In this document: positions 24,501 through 32,799 of the stretch, piece by piece | How the letters are laid out: each line of letters starts with the position of its first letter | How positions within the stretch are numbered: position 1 is the stretch's first letter | NCBI GenBank assembly: GCA_963739615.1 | Contig: CAVUBD010000016.1 | Location: 310,001 to 374,000, forward strand | From: Palsa-504 sp963739615 | GTDB taxonomy: Bacteria; Actinomycetota; Actinomycetes; Streptosporangiales; Streptosporangiaceae | Direction of reading: 5' to 3' | Length of the DNA stretch: 64,000 nucleotides | Translations under genes and position numbers: made by a program | The notes under the pieces: generated by a model | What the model was told of the DNA's origin: nothing | Seen by the model: only the letters and a program-made list of their open reading frames with translations | Database searches by the model: none

Positions 24501-25495
24501 TAAAGCCGAAGATCGCTCTCTACTGGTGCGCCTCCTGCGGCGGCTGCGAGGAAGCCGTCGTCGACCTCGGCGAGGACCTGCTGGCCGTCGTCGAGCTCGT
24601 GGAGGTCGCTTTCTGGCCGGTCGCGCTCGACTTCAAGCGCGAGGACGTCGAGGCGCTGGAGGACGGCGAGCTGGCGGCGGCGTTCATCAACGGCGCCGTC
24701 CGCACGTCGGAACAGGAGGAGATGGCCAGGCTGCTGCGGCGCAAGTCCGCCGCAGTGGTCGCATTCGGCAGCTGCGCCGTACATGGCGGCATCCCCGGCC
24801 TGGCCAACCTGTACGAGAGCCAGGACATTCTCGACGCCGTCTACCGCGAGGCGCCCAGCGTCCAGAACGGTGAAGGGACGCTGCCCGCGCAGGAGAGCCA
24901 TGTCGCCGAGGGAGCGCTGACCCTGCCGGAGTTCAGCGCCTCCGTGCGCACCCTGGACCAGGTCATCGACGTCGACTACTACCTCCCCGGCTGTCCGCCG
25001 CCCACCGGCCTGATTGCCTCGGCCGTGATGGCGCTCGTCGAGGGAAAGCTGCCAGGTAAGGGAGCCGTGCTCGCGCCCGACGTGGCCCTGTGCTCCGAGT
25101 GCCCGCGTGCCGCGACCAAGCCGGACAAGCTTCTGGTGCAGGCGTTCTGGCGGCCGCACCAGAAGCTCATCGATCCGGACCTCTGCCTGCTCGCGCAGGG
25201 CCTGGTCTGCCTCGGCCCCGCCACCCGTGCGGGCTGCGCGGCCGCCTGCCCCGGCGGGAACATGCCCTGTACCGGCTGCATGGGACCCACGAGCAATGTC
25301 ATCGATTTCGGGGCGAAGGCGCTGTCCGCCGTCGCATCGGTCCTCGACGCGGACGATGAGGGCGAGATCGCCGCTCGTGTCGCCGAGATCGCGGACCCGG
25401 TCGGGACCTTCTACCGCTACAGTCTGCCGGCTTCGCTGCTGTACCGTCGCGTGCGGCCGGCGGCGCGGGAGGAAAGGGAAGAGGTAGCGCCATGA
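24497..25495 (+). CDS. mvhG: [NiFe] hydrogenase small subunit, Mvh type
   Basis: 332 residues. The start KIALYWCASCGGCEEAVVDL has the CxxCxxC-like proximal cluster motif of group 3 hydrogenases; VAFGSCAVHGGIPGL and LPGCPPPTGLIASA supply further proximal-cluster cysteines. CSECPRAA, then CLGPATRAGCAAACPGGNMP and CTGCMGP supply the medial and distal clusters. No twin-arginine signal, so cytoplasmic. The ATGA overlap with mvhD and the overlap into mvhA show tight coupling. Group 3c is the expected class because of the MvhD/Hdr neighbours. Confidence 0.9.
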   Translation: MIKPKIALYWCASCGGCEEAVVDLGEDLLAVVELVEVAFWPVALDFKREDVEALEDGELAAAFINGAVRTSEQEEMARLLRRKSAAVVAFGSCAVHGGIPGLANLYESQDILDAVYREAPSVQNGEGTLPAQESHVAEGALTLPEFSASVRTLDQVIDVDYYLPGCPPPTGLIASAVMALVEGKLPGKGAVLAPDVALCSECPRAATKPDKLLVQAFWRPHQKLIDPDLCLLAQGLVCLGPATRAGCAAACPGGNMPCTGCMGPTSNVIDFGAKALSAVASVLDADDEGEIAARVAEIADPVGTFYRYSLPASLLYRRVRPAAREEREEVAP

Positions 25496-26955
25496 GCCGT
25501 GAGATCATCATCGACCCTGTGACACGACTGGAGGGACACGGGAGGATACACATCTTCCTTGATCCCGACGGCGGGGTTGACCGGGCCTACCTCCAGATCC
25601 CCGAGCTGCGCGGCTTCGAGAAGTTCGTCCAGGGGCGGCGCGCCGAGGACATGCCGCAGATCACCTCGCGCATCTGCGGCGTCTGCCCGATGGCCCACCA
25701 CATGGCCGCGACGAAGGCCCTCGATGACCTCTACCAGGTGGATCCTCCGCCCGCAGGCCGGAAGATCCGCGAGCTCCTCTACAGCGCCTTCATGGTCGAA
25801 GACCACGCGCTGCACTTCTTCTTCCTCGGCGGGCCCGACTTCATCGTCGGCCCGGATGCGCCGCGGCAGAAGCGGAACATCCTCGGCGTCATCGACGCCG
25901 TGGGCCTCGAGATCGGCAAGGAGGTGATCGGCGTTCGCAAGCAGCTCCGTGACCTGGTAGCCGCGGTGGCGGGCAAGGCGATCCACCCCGTCTTCGGGCT
26001 GCCGGGGGGCGTGTCGCGCTCCCTGAACGGCGAGCTCCAGCAGCAGGCGGCCGCCGCGGCGGCCCGGGCCGTCGAGTTCAGCCAGTTCGCCCTCGGCGCG
26101 TTCCGCAAGGCCGTGCTCGGCAACCCCGGCTACGTCGACTTCATCACCTCCGAGGCCTATACGCACCGCACCTACTACATGGGCCTCGTCGACGAAGCCA
26201 GCAAGGTCACCTTCTACGACGGCGCGCTCAGGGTTGTCGGCCCGGACGGGAAGGAACTGCTGAGGTTCACCGGGAGCGACTACCTCGACCATATCGCCGA
26301 GCACGTCGAGCCGTGGACGTACATGAAGTTCTGCTTCCTGAAGGACATCGGCTGGAAGGGATTCGCCGACGGGGCCGGCAGCGGCGTCTACAGCGTCGCG
26401 CCGCTGGCCCGGCTGAACGTCGCCGATGGCATGGCGACCCCTCTCGCACAGGAGGCGTACGAGGAGTTCGTCGCGACCTTGGGCCCAAAGCCCGTCCACC
26501 ACACGCTCGCCAACCACTGGGCCAGGATCATCGAGCTCGTGTACGCGGCCGAGCGGATGGCCGAACTTGCCGCCGACCCGGAGATCACCGACCCGCGGGT
26601 GCGCACGCTGCCGACCGCCGTGCCGCGTGAGGGCGTCGGCCTCGTGGAAGCGCCGCGGGGGACCCTCTTCCACCACTATCAGACGGACGAGCGCGGGCTC
26701 GTCACGGCCGCGAACCTGATCGTCGCCACTCAGAACAACGCCGCGAGGATCGCGCTGTCCGTCGACAAGGCGGCACGCGCGGTGATCAGGAACGGCCAGA
26801 TCGACGAAGGGCTGCTGAACCAGGTCGAGATGTCGTTCCGCGCCTACGACCCGTGCTTCGGCTGCTCCACGCACAGCCTGCCTGGTCACATGGCGCTCAT
26901 CGTCGAGGTCAGGGACGCGGGCGGCACGCTCGTGCAAGAGATCCGGCGGGACTGA
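25492..26955 (+). CDS. mvhA: [NiFe] hydrogenase large (catalytic) subunit, Mvh type
   Basis: 487 residues. The N-terminal active-site motif is RICGVCPMAHHMAATKA (near residue 60) and the C-terminal one is DPCFGCSTH (near 453), so all four nickel-binding cysteines are present. EGHGRIHIFLD near the start is also conserved. The protein ends about 30 residues after the last motif, consistent with a C-terminal peptide removed by the maturation protease encoded next. The enzyme should oxidise H2 (or make it) in the cytoplasm. The ATG overlaps the mvhG stop (ATGA). Confidence 0.93.
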   Translation: MSREIIIDPVTRLEGHGRIHIFLDPDGGVDRAYLQIPELRGFEKFVQGRRAEDMPQITSRICGVCPMAHHMAATKALDDLYQVDPPPAGRKIRELLYSAFMVEDHALHFFFLGGPDFIVGPDAPRQKRNILGVIDAVGLEIGKEVIGVRKQLRDLVAAVAGKAIHPVFGLPGGVSRSLNGELQQQAAAAAARAVEFSQFALGAFRKAVLGNPGYVDFITSEAYTHRTYYMGLVDEASKVTFYDGALRVVGPDGKELLRFTGSDYLDHIAEHVEPWTYMKFCFLKDIGWKGFADGAGSGVYSVAPLARLNVADGMATPLAQEAYEEFVATLGPKPVHHTLANHWARIIELVYAAERMAELAADPEITDPRVRTLPTAVPREGVGLVEAPRGTLFHHYQTDERGLVTAANLIVATQNNAARIALSVDKAARAVIRNGQIDEGLLNQVEMSFRAYDPCFGCSTHSLPGHMALIVEVRDAGGTLVQEIRRD

Positions 26956-26957
26956 CC

Positions 26958-27504
26958 GTGCGAACGCTCGTCCTCGGCCTGGGCAACGAATACGCGGGAG
27001 ACGACGCCGTTGGCGTGCTCGCCGTGCGGGCGCTGCGCGCGGAGCTGGCCGGGGACGCCGACGTGGTGGAGAGCGCCGCCTCGGGCCTGGCGCTGCTCGA
27101 GGTCTTCGCCGGGTATGACCGCGCGGTGGTCGTCGACTCGATCCGCACCAGCCGCAGCCCCGCGGGCACGATCATCGAGGCCAGGCTCGCCCAGCTGGGC
27201 CCGGCTATCGCACCCAGCCTGCACCAGGCCGGGCATCCCCGAGCTAGCCGCGGTGGCCAGGCGGCTCGGGATGGGCTTCCCTGACCGGACGCGGGTGATC
27301 GCCGTCGAGGTCACCGGCCCGCTGCTGTTCGGCGCGCCGCTGAGCGAGCCGGTGGCCGCCGCGATAGCGCCGCTCGGCCGGCGCGTCCTGGACCAGGTCA
27401 AACGCTGGGTGTCGGAGGACTCCGGACGCGGGCTGCCGGAGGGCGCCGGGCGCGGGCTGCCGGAGGGCGCCGTGCCCAGGGGACCAGTGGAACACCGTGC
27501 ATGA
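26958..27504 (+). pseudogene. Hydrogenase maturation protease, single-base frameshift
   Basis: The first frame from GTG at 26958 reads LVLGLGNEYAGDDAVGVLAV, the nickel-binding start of HyaD/HycI proteases, then AVVVDSIRTS and SLHQAG. At about 27225-27240, at GGGCATCCCC, the frame is lost. One base further on it resumes as IPELAAVARRLGMGFPDRTR, then VIAVEVTGPLLFGAPLSEP, to a stop at 27504. The joined protein would be complete, including HxxG(I/L)PE, so one extra C is the only defect. Given the intact operon around it, a sequencing or assembly error is at least as likely as real loss. The end carries a 24-base tandem repeat. Confidence 0.75.
27427..27474 (+). repeat. 24-base tandem repeat, two copies
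   Basis: 27427-27450 and 27451-27474 match at 23 of 24 positions and begin CGCGGGCTGCCGGAGGGCG. They lie in the tail of the protease frame and encode a duplicated RGLPEGAG-type peptide. This is a recent duplication in a non-conserved extension. Confidence 0.85.
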
Positions 27505-27847
27505 CTACCACGCGGTCAGCGCGCTCGTAGCGCGCCTGGGCCGCTATCCCGGCCTCGCGGAAGGCATCGCCGAGGTCCGGGTGCGGGCGAGCCCGGTGTT
27601 CTCGCCGGAGGCGCTGCAGCAGGCCTGGCAGATGCTGACCGAAGACACGCCACTCAGCGGATCGTGCCTGCTCGTTGAGGAGCTTGCCGACCGCCGCGAG
27701 TGCGCGCGGTGCGGGACAGCCTGGGCGGTGTCTCCCGACGACGTGGCCGGCCACCTGGTCATCTGCCCGTCGTGCGGCGCCCTCGCGCCCCTCGATGCCG
27801 GAGCCGCGATCGAGCTGCTTGAGATCAGGAGTCACCCGGCCGCGTGA
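27497..27847 (+). CDS. hypA: Hydrogenase nickel-insertion protein HypA
   Basis: 116 residues. The GTG start gives M-H-D, matching the Met-His nickel site at the HypA N-terminus. The middle reads FSPEALQQAWQMLTEDTPLS and the zinc site is CARCGTAW with CPSCGALA (two CxxC). HypA hands Ni to the large subunit before proteolysis. It overlaps the end of the protease frame by 8 bases and ends the hydrogenase operon. No hypB, C, D, E or F gene is present in the window, so the other maturation factors must be elsewhere. Its 3' end overlaps the convergent copA by 16 bases. Confidence 0.88.
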   Translation: MHDYHAVSALVARLGRYPGLAEGIAEVRVRASPVFSPEALQQAWQMLTEDTPLSGSCLLVEELADRRECARCGTAWAVSPDDVAGHLVICPSCGALAPLDAGAAIELLEIRSHPAA

Positions 27848-30195
27848 CCTGCCGCGTCGTGCCCGGCGGGCAAGGTGGGGCGGAACCGGCGCAGCCGCAG
27901 GCTGTTGGAAACCACGAACACCGAGCTGAACGCCATCGCGGCCGCGGCGATCAGCGGGTTGAGGAACCCCAGGGCGGCCAGCGGGATGACGGCGGTGTTA
28001 TAGCCGAACGCCCAGAACAGGTTGCCCTTGATCGTGGCCAGCGTGCGCCGGGACAGCAGGATCGCGTCGGGCACGGCGAGCAGGTCGCCGCGGACCAGGG
28101 TCAGGTCGGACGCCTCGATCGCGGCGTCGGTGCCGGTGCCCATGGCCAGCCCCAGGTCGGCCTGGGCCAGGGCGGCGGCGTCGTTGACCCCGTCGCCGGC
28201 CATCGCCACCACCCGGCCGGCGTCTTGCAGCCGCCTGACCGCCTCGACCTTGCCGGCCGGCAGCACCCCGGCGATCACCTCGCCGATGCCGGCCGCATCG
28301 GCCGTGAACCGGGCGGCACGGTCGTTGTCGCCAGTGAGCAGCACCGGCCGCAGTCCCATGCCGCGCAGCCGCCTGACCGCCTCCGCGGAGGTGGGCTTGA
28401 TCGTGTCGGCGACCACCAGGACGCCGCGGACCTGCCCGTCCCAGCCGGCGAACACGACGGTCTTCCCCGCGGCCTCGGCCCGGGCCGCGCAGGCGGCGAG
28501 CTCGGCCGGGACCTGCTGCGCCCACCGCGATTCCAGCCAGTCTTTCCGGCCAAGCGCCACGGCATGCCCGTCAGCGACGCCCGAGACGCCGGACCCCCGG
28601 GCACTGGCGAAGCTCTGCACGGCAGGCAGCTTCCCGCCGCGCCGGACGTCCCGCAGCCGTTCGGCGGCGCCCGCCACGATGGCCGCGCCGACCGGATGCT
28701 CGGAGGCATCCTCCACCGCCGCGGCCAGCCGCAACAGCTCGCCGGCATCCACGCCGGGCGCGGCGGCCACGTCCACCAGGCTCATCCGGCCGGTGGTGAT
28801 GGTGCCGGTCTTGTCCAGCACGATCGTGTCGACGGCCCGGGTGGACTCCAGCACCTGCGGCCCCTTGATCAAGATGCCGAGCTGCGCGCCGCGGCCGGTG
28901 CCGACCAGGATCGCGGTCGGGGTGGCCAGGCCCATCGCGCACGGGCAGGCGACGATCAGCACGGCGACCGCGGCGGTGAACGCGGCCCCGGCGGGCTGGC
29001 CGGCCGCCAGCCACCCGGCCAGCGTCACGATCGCGACGGCGATGACGACAGGGACGAATACGGCGGAGATGCGGTCCGCCAGCCGCTGCACGGGCGCCTT
29101 GCCGGCCTGCGCCTCGGTCACCAGCCTGGCCATCTGGGCCAGCTGGGTGTCAGCACCCACTGCGGTGGCGCGGACCACCAGCCGCCCGCCGGCGTTCACG
29201 CACCCGCCGGCCACGCCATCGCCGGGGCCCACCTCGGCCGGCACCGGCTCACCGGTGAGCATCGAGGTGTCCACCGCCGAACTGCCCGAGGTGACGACCC
29301 CGTCGGTGGCGATCTTCTCCCCTGGCCGGACCACGAACTCCTCGCCCACGGCTAGCTGCCCCACCGGGACCCGCACCTCGCGGCCGTCCCGCAGCACGGC
29401 GGCGTCCCTGGCGCCCAGCGACAGCAGCGCCCGCAGCGCCGCATCCGCGCGCCGCTTCGCCCGGGCCTCCAGATAGCGGCCGAGCAAGATGAGCGCCGTC
29501 ACCCCGGCGGCGACGTCCAGGTAGATGGCTCCCGTCCCGCTGCGCTCTGCCAGCCCGCCCTGGGCCAGCCAGTCGAAGCTCATGTGCATGCCCGCCCGGC
29601 CCGCGGCACCGAAGAACAGCGCGTACACCGACCACAGGTACGCCGCGGTGACCCCGACCGAAACCAGCGTGTCCATGGTCGCGGCACCATGCCGGACATT
29701 GACGACGGCGGCGCGGTGGAACGGCCAGGCCCCCCACACGGCCACCGGGGAAGCCAGCGCCAGACAGGCCCACTGCCAGTTCCGGAACTGCAACGCCGGG
29801 ATCATCGCCAGCACCACCACCGGGATGGCCAGCGCCAGCGACACCAGCAGCCGCTGCCGCAGCGCGGCCCCGAGGGGGTCCGGGGGGAACGGCTTCCCCC
29901 CGGACGGGGGGTCACCGGGGGGTCGTCCCCCGGGGGCAGCCAGAGGCAGGGCCGCGGTGTAGCCGGCCTGCTCGACCACCGAGATCAGCTCGGCGGCGGG
30001 CATCGCGGCCGGGAAGCTCACCCTGGCGGTCCCGGTGGCGAAGTTGACCGTGGCGGTGACGCCGTTGAGCTTGCTGAGCTTCTTCTCCACCCTGGCCGCG
30101 CACGAGGCGCAGGTCATCCCGCCGATCGCCAGCTCCACGGCCCGCACCGCACCGCCCGGCGCGGCGGCCGGGCTCACGCCCGTGACCGTGCTCAT
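27832..30195 (-). CDS. copA: Copper-exporting P1B-type ATPase
   Basis: 787 residues. An N-terminal metal-binding domain has GMTCASCAARVEKKL. A Gly/Pro-rich linker follows (encoded by runs of G), then the ATPase: TGEPVPAE, the membrane motif CPCAMGLATP (Cu+ class), the phosphorylation site DKTGTIT, the HP motif SEHPVGAA and the hinge GDGVNDAAAL. All catalytic motifs are intact, so it should pump Cu+ out of the cytoplasm. A heavy-metal chaperone gene lies 139 bases upstream on the same strand. Convergent with hypA. Confidence 0.93.
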   Translation of the reverse strand: MSTVTGVSPAAAPGGAVRAVELAIGGMTCASCAARVEKKLSKLNGVTATVNFATGTARVSFPAAMPAAELISVVEQAGYTAALPLAAPGGRPPGDPPSGGKPFPPDPLGAALRQRLLVSLALAIPVVVLAMIPALQFRNWQWACLALASPVAVWGAWPFHRAAVVNVRHGAATMDTLVSVGVTAAYLWSVYALFFGAAGRAGMHMSFDWLAQGGLAERSGTGAIYLDVAAGVTALILLGRYLEARAKRRADAALRALLSLGARDAAVLRDGREVRVPVGQLAVGEEFVVRPGEKIATDGVVTSGSSAVDTSMLTGEPVPAEVGPGDGVAGGCVNAGGRLVVRATAVGADTQLAQMARLVTEAQAGKAPVQRLADRISAVFVPVVIAVAIVTLAGWLAAGQPAGAAFTAAVAVLIVACPCAMGLATPTAILVGTGRGAQLGILIKGPQVLESTRAVDTIVLDKTGTITTGRMSLVDVAAAPGVDAGELLRLAAAVEDASEHPVGAAIVAGAAERLRDVRRGGKLPAVQSFASARGSGVSGVADGHAVALGRKDWLESRWAQQVPAELAACAARAEAAGKTVVFAGWDGQVRGVLVVADTIKPTSAEAVRRLRGMGLRPVLLTGDNDRAARFTADAAGIGEVIAGVLPAGKVEAVRRLQDAGRVVAMAGDGVNDAAALAQADLGLAMGTGTDAAIEASDLTLVRGDLLAVPDAILLSRRTLATIKGNLFWAFGYNTAVIPLAALGFLNPLIAAAAMAFSSVFVVSNSLRLRRFRPTLPAGHDAAGHAAG

Positions 30196-30334
30196 CCGCG
30201 CATCGCCCCCTTCCTTACGCTGTTACGTGCACCACGGCCCGTTCGGGAAAAGATCTTCAGGCCGAACGGACCGGATACCACGCCCGGCGCCAGGGCTTGA
30301 CCCGGCGGCCAGGCACAGCCACCCGGCGGCCCGC

Positions 30335-30556
30335 TCAGCTCCTGGCGAGCCGGTAGTCGCCGGCTTCGTCCAGGGCGTCCGCAACGGCCTGCCCGGCCAG
30401 CGGCCCCTCGCTGGTGACCATCACGGCGGAGGCGCCGCCGGGGACGAGATCAACCGTCACCTCGCTTACGCCGTCCAGGGCCTTGAGCTCACCGGAGACC
30501 GCACGCACACAGTGCTCGCAGCTCATCCCGGTGACCCGGTAGGTCGCCGACGTCAT
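30335..30556 (-). CDS. copZ: Copper chaperone, CopZ-like
   Basis: 73 residues forming one heavy-metal-associated domain: TYRVTGMSCEHCVRAVSGEL, then GVSEVTVDLVPGGASAVMVT. CxxC near residue 12 binds Cu+ for delivery to CopA, which is the next gene on this strand. ATG at 30556 has GGGAGG 8 bases upstream; the longer frame to 30727 has no coding features. Confidence 0.88.
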   Translation of the reverse strand: MTSATYRVTGMSCEHCVRAVSGELKALDGVSEVTVDLVPGGASAVMVTSEGPLAGQAVADALDEAGDYRLARS

Positions 30557-30924
30557 AAAGCAGCCTCCCTTCCTACCGGTGGACCGGACCCGGCGGGCGG
30601 TCGCGTCGGACACCTCGCGGACGAGGTGTATCCGTACAGCGCCTCCGCTCCGCCGCGCTATCCAGCACCGCTGCCGGATAGTCTTCCTTACCCTGGCACG
30701 GTGTCCATCAGGCCAGACGGCCCCCACGACCAGGACCTTCGTAGGTACTGCCAGCCACGATTGGCCGACGCGCTGGCCGGCCTGCTCGCTTTGCGGGACG
30801 CCAGGCCGGAACCCTAAGAGCCGACCCAGCAGGCCGGTCGTGCTGCGGCCTGCCCGGGCGCAGCGGGCTCAAGCCTGGCTGGGCCGAGAGCGCGCGGGAC
30901 GGCCTCCTCACGCCCCGTAAGACT
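30557..30924. other. Intergenic region upstream of copZ
   Basis: No ORF with recognisable family features. A short plus-strand reading (RRYCQPRLADALAGLLALRD, near 30735-30805) looks protein-like but has no start of its own. No clear CsoR or CueR operator could be identified by eye. Confidence 0.3.
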
Positions 30925-31070
30925 CCACAGACGGCCGGTACCGCGCCCTCCTGATCGGCAACTCGACCTACCCGGCCGACGAGCACAACCTGCAGCCGCT
31001 GAAGGGGCCGGTCAAGGACATCGCCGCGCTCAACCGCGCGCTGATCGACCCGCGGACCAGGCTATTCGCT
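30925..31070 (+). pseudogene. Caspase-like (peptidase C14) N-terminal fragment
   Basis: The frame reads YRALLIGNSTYPADEHNLQP, then LKGPVKDIAALNRALIDP, the first strand and helix of actinobacterial metacaspase/caspase-like domains. The frame loses coding character by 31070; the catalytic His and Cys are absent. A second frame (LVRHQDSVAAFVAYGIGGLV, 31075-31135) could be another piece of the same gene. Confidence 0.5.
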
Positions 31071-31364
31071 GGCTGGTCAGGCACCAGGACAGCGTCGCCG
31101 CATTCGTCGCCTACGGCATCGGCGGCCTGGTAGTGCCGCTGGCCCTGTTGTTCTTGTCAATGCCCGGCGCGCCATTATTACTGCGCACCTTGACCCACGC
31201 GCACCACAGAACATCACTGCGGCTGATCTTAACGCTATCTAGCCCACGCCGACGAGGCTGATCCGCTTCCTCATCCCCGAGCATTGGCAAGAACCTCGGC
31301 TACCGGATCATCGATGCGCTCCGCGACGCCGGACTTCGTCGTCGCCCGACAGTGCTGACCTGGC
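31071..31364. other. Region of gene debris
   Basis: Contains only the possible caspase-associated membrane piece (VAYGIGGLVVPLALLFLSMP, about 31105-31165) and no complete gene. Confidence 0.3.
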
Positions 31365-32342
31365 TCAACGCGATTGTATGTACCTGATGACAGCAGTCTT
31401 ACCGACACCCCCACTCGCCGGAGTCGTACATGCGCTGCGCCTGGTCGAGCTGCAGCTGGGTGAGCTTGGGCCGACGGCCGCCGACCCGGCCCCGGGCCCG
31501 GGGTTGTCGGGGTTGACCCCGTTGGCGATCGGCGCGACGGTGACGTGCGGCACGGTGGCCAGCAGCACCCGGCGCGCGGGGACCGGCAGGAGCCGGCGGA
31601 TGAGTTCGGCGTACTCGGCCTGGAAGTGCACCGGGTTCCAGACGGTGTACGCGTCTTTTTGGTCTAGGTCCTGGAATTGCGGTCCCGACCAGACCACGCT
31701 CTTCTTCACGACCGACCCGAGCGCGTTATTGGCGCCCAGCATCACCACCAGGGTGCCGATGCCGCCGTCTCGACCGTGGGAGGCGACCGCGTCGATCTGC
31801 GCGGCCGCGGAACCGAACGGGGCCAGCACGGACGCGGCGGCGATGTCGTTATCGTTGTCGGGCTTGGCCCCGAGCAGGTCATCGTGCGGCGGGTGGCTGG
31901 CGATCCTGGCAAGAGCCCGCGCCGTGGTCGAGGACAGGCAATCACGCACGTCCCACCCGTAGATGCCCACGTTCTCATAGCGCAGGTCGGTGCGCGGGGG
32001 GCGGCTGCCATCCCCTCGTTCCCAGTAGTCCTCGTTGGCGTCGGCGAGGCTGTGCAACTCCAGCGGCAGCTGGATCATCTCCAGCAGATTGAGCGTGTCC
32101 CCGAACCTGCCCTGCAGGCCGCGCAGCAGCTTCTCGAGGTTCAGGGGCAACCCGTCAAGCGGGCCCCCGTAAGCGGGGACGACCAGACCTGCTCCCAGGG
32201 ACCGCGCGACCAGGGCGGGCCATGACAGGCCGGTGTGGAAAACCGCGCCGCTGGACATTTGTCCGCAGCCCCCGCGAGGTGCAGGGCGTGCGGGAGGCTC
32301 TGGGGCTCCCGCTGCGGGGTGGTGGGCCTGGAGGTCCACCAC
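31365..32342 (-). pseudogene. SGNH/GDSL hydrolase, both ends damaged
   Basis: The core is clear: SSGAVFHTGLSWPALVARSL, then YENVGIYGWDVRDCLSS, LVVMLGANNALGSVV (block III Asn) and VPARRVLLATVPHVTVAPIA. The block I Ser segment (GDS) should lie just before SSGAVF, but there the frame reads APRGGCGQM. After ANGVNPDNPGPG the frame runs into the recombinase fragment, so the block V Asp/His region is missing. With the nucleophile and the catalytic His lost, the protein should be inactive. Confidence 0.6.
31385..31490 (-). pseudogene. Serine recombinase C-terminal fragment
   Basis: A minus-strand frame different from the hydrolase frame reads GRVGGRRPKLTQLQLDQAQR, then MYDSGE. This is the linker and start of the C-terminal helix-turn-helix of resolvase/invertase proteins, closely resembling GRTGGRRPRLSADQAALAQE in the other resolvase remnant at 35.7-36.2 kb. 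It replaces the end of the GDSL hydrolase. Confidence 0.5.
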
Positions 32343-32375
32343 CCCGACATCGAGCGGCGGCTGACTATTTCCAAG

Positions 32376-32786
32376 TCATCTCGTACGCCAGATTGTCAGG
32401 CTATTTAGCCTCTTCTTGCGCTGGCCGCAGGCATCACATTCACGAATTCCTAGTCTGCTCGTCATCCAACTGACAAGATCTCCGAGCCCCAGCCGTCCGT
32501 GCCTACTCTGAGAGTCAGCTGAGCCTGCACCTAGACTATGCAGCCTCGCCGCACCGATGCCTGGCAGACTTTCCTCGATTCGCTGGGCTTCATCACCCGT
32601 CAGTTCTCTCACGTCAGACTGCAGGAGAAGGGTATCCGCCGCTTCGGCCTCCTTCAACGCAACATATACTCTGTCGTTGCGATAAACTAGGAGGGCATTG
32701 CCTTTGATCATGTGCCTCGGTCGTGCTGGTTTCCCTGGGGAGGTATCCTCTGAGACTGGCATTTCCACCCAGACTGCGGTGCTCAT
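32376..32786 (-). CDS. Uncharacterised partner protein with C-terminal CxxC motif
   Basis: 136 residues, encoded 13 bases downstream of the Cys-rich protein on the same strand. The N-terminal half (MIKGNALLVYRNDRVYVALK, then EAEAADTLLLQSDVRELTG) looks globular and acidic. The C-terminus reads LGDLVSWMTSRLGIRECDAC, then GQRKKRLN: one CxxC followed by a basic helix. This resembles the short GIKxCxxCxxRxxxLN tails found on several unrelated proteins near peptide biosynthesis genes, but I cannot name the family. GC content is lower than in flanking DNA. It may be an immunity or maturation partner of the Cys-rich protein; this is only inferred from position. Confidence 0.55.
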   Translation of the reverse strand: MSTAVWVEMPVSEDTSPGKPARPRHMIKGNALLVYRNDRVYVALKEAEAADTLLLQSDVRELTGDEAQRIEESLPGIGAARLHSLGAGSADSQSRHGRLGLGDLVSWMTSRLGIRECDACGQRKKRLNSLTIWRTR

Positions 32787-32799
32787 CAGCTACCCGCCC

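Noticed and set aside
25417..26937. 506-residue minus-strand ORF opposite mvhA
   Set aside because: Antisense shadow of the hydrogenase large subunit; no recognisable domain.
27844..29476. Two long plus-strand ORFs opposite copA (484 and 503 residues)
   Set aside because: Shadows of copA in other frames; composition dominated by Gly/Arg/Gln or Ser/Ala/Pro without motifs.
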